Source of the DNA: Clostridia bacterium
GTDB taxonomy: Bacteria > Bacillota > Clostridia > Oscillospirales > CAG-272
Assembly: GCA_017411745.1 (NCBI GenBank)
Contig: JAFQPM010000021.1
Location: forward strand, 1-64,000
Reading direction: 5' to 3'
Length of the DNA stretch: 64,000 nt
Below the pieces are notes generated by a model. That model saw only the letters and a list, made by a program, of their open reading frames with translations. It searched no databases and was not told where the DNA came from. Positions 60,839 to 64,000 of this stretch are shown piece by piece (positions within the stretch are counted from its first letter, which is position 1; every line of letters starts with the position of its first letter). The position numbers and the translations under genes are program-made.

Positions 60839-60867
60839 ATTATACCATATAATCAGACTTTTTTCAA
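60839..60867 (-). promoter_or_regulatory. promoter of the VUT/SDR pair
   Basis: Minus strand TTGAAA (60867-60862), 17 bases, TATAAT (60844-60839). Confidence 0.75.
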
Positions 60868-60927
60868 CCCAAAATTGTTCAAACTCCGCCTTTTTCAAAT
60901 AAAATTTGTTTTTTTACCCTTTTTCTC

Positions 60928-60956
60928 TTGCCCCCAAAGCGCTTGTATGGTATAAT
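60928..60956 (+). promoter_or_regulatory. pepT promoter
   Basis: TTGCCC (60928-60933), 17 bases, TATAAT (60951-60956); divergent from the VUT promoter about 60 bases away. Confidence 0.7.
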
Positions 60957-60989
60957 TAACCTTGTAAACACTCTATACGGAGGCATAAT

Positions 60990-62204
60990 ATGACGATCAG
61001 TGAAAGATTTTTAAAATACGTATCCTTCCCGACAATGTCGGATGAAAATTCCGAAACCGTGCCCAGCACGGATAAGCAGCTTGTCCTCAGCCGTTATCTT
61101 GCCGAGGAATTGAAATCCCTCGGACTTATAGATGTCGAGCTCGACGACAAGGGTTACCTCTACGCCACTCTCCCCGCAAATGCCGAAAGCAGCGTTATCG
61201 TAGGTCTTATAGCGCACGTTGACACCTCGGATGCCGTCAGCGACGGACCTATCAACACAAAAATTGTAAAATACGAGGGCAAAAGGATCTGCCTCAACGA
61301 AGAAAAGAATATCTGGCTTTCGCCCGATGAATATCCCTCCCTCAACAGATATGTCGGCAATAACCTTATAGTCACCGACGGAACTACCCTGCTCGGCGCA
61401 GACGATAAGGCAGGCGTATGCGCAATAGTATCCGCCGTTGAGAAGGTCATAAAGAACAATCTCCCTCACGGATGTATAAAGATCTGCTTTACTCCCGACG
61501 AGGAGATCGGCAGAGGCGCAGACCACTTCGACGTTAAGAAATTCGACGCGGATTATGCCTACACCGTGGACGGCGGCGGACTTGGCGAGCTTGAATACGA
61601 AAACTTCAACGCCGCATCGGCAAAGGTCGAGCTCAGAGGTGTCTCGATCCACCCGGGAAGCGCAAAGGACAAGATGAAAAACGCGCAGCTTATGGCAATG
61701 GAGTTCAATTCTCTGCTTCCCGCAGACCAGACTCCCGCTAATACCGAGGGCTACGAGGGATTTTTCCACCTCATCGAATCCCACGGCGACTGCGAATACG
61801 CCGAGCTGATCTATATCATCCGCGACCACGACAGAGCAAAGTTTGAAGAAAAGAAAGCACTCCTTTCTGAAATCTCCAAGAAGATAGAAGAAAAATACGG
61901 CGCAGGCTCCTGCACCGTAGCTATCAGAGACTCCTACTACAACATGAAGGAGATCATCGACCAAAATATGTACACCGTCGAGCGCGCAGTTGCCGCGATG
62001 AAGGCGGTCGGAGTCGAGCCCGAGATAGTTCCCATCAGAGGCGGAACAGACGGAGCGCGCCTCTCCTTTATGGGCTTGCCCTGCCCCAATATCTGCACGG
62101 GTGGCGAGAATTTCCATTCAAGATTCGAGTATATCCCGATAGAATCTCTTGAGAAGGTAGTAGATATCGTCGAAAGACTTATTCTCGACACCGCATCATT
62201 CTGA
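60990..62204 (+). CDS. pepT: peptidase T
   Basis: 404 residues, full length M20B family. Zinc and catalytic sites GLIAHVDTSD, LLGADDKAG, TPDEEIG and GENFHSRFEYIP. It releases the N-terminal residue from tripeptides in the cytoplasm. GGAGG ribosome site. Confidence 0.95.
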   Translation: MTISERFLKYVSFPTMSDENSETVPSTDKQLVLSRYLAEELKSLGLIDVELDDKGYLYATLPANAESSVIVGLIAHVDTSDAVSDGPINTKIVKYEGKRICLNEEKNIWLSPDEYPSLNRYVGNNLIVTDGTTLLGADDKAGVCAIVSAVEKVIKNNLPHGCIKICFTPDEEIGRGADHFDVKKFDADYAYTVDGGGLGELEYENFNAASAKVELRGVSIHPGSAKDKMKNAQLMAMEFNSLLPADQTPANTEGYEGFFHLIESHGDCEYAELIYIIRDHDRAKFEEKKALLSEISKKIEEKYGAGSCTVAIRDSYYNMKEIIDQNMYTVERAVAAMKAVGVEPEIVPIRGGTDGARLSFMGLPCPNICTGGENFHSRFEYIPIESLEKVVDIVERLILDTASF

Positions 62205-62217
62205 CCGCTATGGCTAC

Positions 62218-62247
62218 TTGACAAAAAGCCACCCAAGGATGTATAAT
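62218..62247 (+). promoter_or_regulatory. promoter of the aldo/keto reductase
   Basis: TTGACA (62218-62223), 18 bases, TATAAT (62242-62247). Confidence 0.7.
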
Positions 62248-62279
62248 AAAATCAATAATAACAGAAAAGAGGTCAAAAA

Positions 62280-63395
62280 ATGGCTTTTGAAAACGTAAAA
62301 AAGAATTTTGGGTTCGGCTGCATGCGCTTGCCTATGAACGGCGACGAGGTCGATTACGCCGAATTTACCCGTATGGTAGACACGTTTATTGAAAACGGAT
62401 TTAACTATTTCGACACCGCGCACGGCTATCTCCGCGGAACAAGTGAGATCGCGCTCGAAAAATGCCTCACCTCCCGCTATCCCAGAGATAGCTATATCCT
62501 CACCAATAAGCTCTCGGTCAACTATTTCGACTCGAATGAGGAAATAAGACCCCTCTTTGAAGAGCAACTCAAAATATGCGGCGTCGACTATTTTGACTTC
62601 TACCTTATGCACGCGCAGAACCGCGGCTCTTACGAAAAATACAAGAGATGCCGCGCATATGAGACCGCCTTTGAGCTTAAGGCAGAGGGCAAGGTCAAGC
62701 ACGTAGGACTTTCCTTCCACGATACCGCCGACGTTCTCGATCAGATCCTCACCGAATACCCTGAGCTTGAGGTCGTTCAGATACAGTTCAATTACCTCGA
62801 CTACGACGATGCCGCAGTGCAGTCGCGCCTCTGCCTCGAGGTCTGCCAAAAGCACGGCAAGCCCGTCATCGTTATGGAGCCCGTAAAGGGCGGTAGCCTC
62901 GTCAATCTCCCCGACGATGCAAAGGCAGTGCTCGATGCACTCGAGGGTGGAAGCTATGCAAGCTACGCGATCAGATTTGCCGCAAGCTTCGACGGAATAA
63001 AGATGGTTCTTTCTGGCATGGGCGATATGAATATGATGAACGACAACCTCAGCTACATGAAGGACTTTAAGCCCCTCGACGAGCGTGAGCGCAAGGCCAT
63101 CGACAAGGTCTGCGCAATTCTCCGCGGCAAAGGACTTATCGCCTGTACAGGATGTAGCTACTGCACCGAGGGTTGCCCCAAGCAGATCCCGATACCCAAC
63201 CTTTTCGCGTGTATGAATGACAAAAAGATCTGGCAGAACTGGAACTCAGATTATTATTACGGCATACATACCAAAGACAAGGGCAAGGCAAGTGACTGCA
63301 TCGGCTGCGGCAAGTGCGAAAAGATCTGCCCTCAGGGCCTCCCCATCAGAGAGCTTCTCAAGCAGGTCGCCGAGGAATTTGATAAGAAAAACTAA
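62280..63395 (+). CDS. aldo/keto reductase with 4Fe-4S ferredoxin tail
   Basis: 371 residues. AKR barrel with the tetrad Asp-Tyr (FDTAHGY), Lys (LTNK) and His (LMHAQ). The C-terminal ~90 residues carry two Cys clusters (CTGCSYCTEGCP; CIGCGKCEKICP), as in anaerobe AKRs thought to couple reduction to ferredoxin. Substrate unknown. Confidence 0.92.
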   Translation: MAFENVKKNFGFGCMRLPMNGDEVDYAEFTRMVDTFIENGFNYFDTAHGYLRGTSEIALEKCLTSRYPRDSYILTNKLSVNYFDSNEEIRPLFEEQLKICGVDYFDFYLMHAQNRGSYEKYKRCRAYETAFELKAEGKVKHVGLSFHDTADVLDQILTEYPELEVVQIQFNYLDYDDAAVQSRLCLEVCQKHGKPVIVMEPVKGGSLVNLPDDAKAVLDALEGGSYASYAIRFAASFDGIKMVLSGMGDMNMMNDNLSYMKDFKPLDERERKAIDKVCAILRGKGLIACTGCSYCTEGCPKQIPIPNLFACMNDKKIWQNWNSDYYYGIHTKDKGKASDCIGCGKCEKICPQGLPIRELLKQVAEEFDKKN

Positions 63396-63432
63396 TACAT
63401 TAGTAAAAAAGCCTTGAAAGGATCGAGTTTTT

Positions 63433-64000
63433 ATGAAAAAAGTATTATGTTTTGTTTTAACAGTTATTTTGTCGTTATCGACTTTTTGTAGCTGCGAAAT
63501 CCTTGATATTAAAGACTCGAAGGAAACCGTAGAGCCAAGCAGCGAAGAATCAAAGGAAACCGTAGAGTCAAGCAGCGAAGAATCAAAGGAAACCACAAAG
63601 CAAAATTTCTCCACTGCTTCATATAACGTTGGCAAGGGTAATATTAATAAAGTTCCGGCCGACAGGTACGAGGAATATCCAAATCTGCACAATATTCCCC
63701 TTTCGGCAACGCTGTATAAAAACGGCGAGACTATAACTATCGACGTAAACGATCCGAGACTGATCCGATTGATCAATTTGTTCAACAACGCGCTTTACTG
63801 TAATGATTGTGCGTACTTACTGGGTTACTTATATGATGAGGATATCGAAGAAGGTGAACTCAACGGAGAATTCAGACTTGAATTAAAATACGAGCCTTAC
63901 GGAGAAAAAGGCTCCCTGCCCGGTCCATACGAAAATGACCCAACTCTATTTGATACCATAATAATAACGGACGATAAATTTATCCTTATCAATCATGACC
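63433..64000 (+). CDS. lipoprotein, truncated by the window end
   Basis: 189 codons, open at the right edge. Signal MKKVLCFVLTVILSLS with lipobox FCSC, then a Ser/Glu linker with three SKET units, as in the other lipoproteins here. The beginning of the mature domain is not recognised. AAAGGAT precedes the ATG. Confidence 0.8.
   Translation, partial: MKKVLCFVLTVILSLSTFCSCEILDIKDSKETVEPSSEESKETVESSSEESKETTKQNFSTASYNVGKGNINKVPADRYEEYPNLHNIPLSATLYKNGETITIDVNDPRLIRLINLFNNALYCNDCAYLLGYLYDEDIEEGELNGEFRLELKYEPYGEKGSLPGPYENDPTLFDTIIITDDKFILINHD

Noticed and set aside
60786..60850. preQ1 riboswitch before the VUT transporter
   Set aside because: Only a 4-bp hairpin is visible; the conserved preQ1 loop sequence was not found.
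61011..62117. Minus-strand 368-codon ORF
   Set aside because: Antisense to pepT, which has all catalytic motifs.

Overview
The window looks like a chromosome segment from an anaerobic, low-to-moderate GC Firmicute of the Clostridia (gut or rumen type). Pointers are AGGAGG-type ribosome sites, TTGACA-N17-TATAAT promoters, TTG/GTG starts, Thr/Glu-rich lipoprotein linkers, a compact Gram-positive type IV pilus locus and a ferredoxin-tailed aldo/keto reductase. No 16S rRNA is present, so the taxonomy is inference.

Positions 1-29.6 kb are accessory DNA, by eye more AT-rich than the rest. They hold a LexA/AlkZ-like/sigma-region-4/large-serine-recombinase unit (1-4.1 kb); a three-gene HTH, unknown and ATPase-TOPRIM (OLD-like) cassette with a clean operator/promoter and a divergent nucleotidyltransferase-fold gene (4.2-8.2 kb); a tyrosine integrase (8.4-9.9 kb); and a plasmid- or phage-like replication block (11.2-18.8 kb) with a divergent family A polymerase-like protein, duplicated DUF669-like genes, three ~86-bp direct repeats and a small serine resolvase. 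Then come a Sel1 protein and a large candidate defence locus (19.5-29.2 kb): on the minus strand a small protein, GHKL (MORC/MutL-like) ATPase, two unknowns, MutT, nuclease-helicase and peptide-deformylase-like protein; divergently an HTH-fused C5 methyltransferase and an amino-methyltransferase; then two paralogous HNH nucleases. A damaged-looking tRNA-Pro(GGG) lies at 29.5 kb.

Positions 29.6-42.5 kb are one minus-strand type IV pilus locus (pilin, two minor pilins, a small membrane protein, PilM-like, PilD, PilC, PilB), ending with a 1311-residue prepilin-like protein with a C-terminal Hint (intein-like) domain, an Ig-like membrane protein and a YwaF-family protein. PilT, PilN and PilO were not seen.

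Positions 43-55.5 kb run on the plus strand: an RDD membrane protein, a carbohydrate-type ABC importer (ATPase, two permeases, binding lipoprotein) and three more secreted lipoproteins: a thermonuclease-like enzyme, a 954-residue OB-fold/Ig-like protein and a barnase-like RNase. The first permease has a large external insertion that appears to share a beta-domain with the 954-residue lipoprotein. A minus-strand group (55.5-60.8 kb) encodes SurE, two DHH nanoRNase-type phosphoesterases, a dGTPase-like HD protein, an SDR oxidoreductase and a queuosine-precursor-type transporter. Together these suggest a theme of nucleic-acid breakdown and nucleotide salvage (inference). The window ends with pepT, the aldo/keto reductase and a truncated lipoprotein gene.
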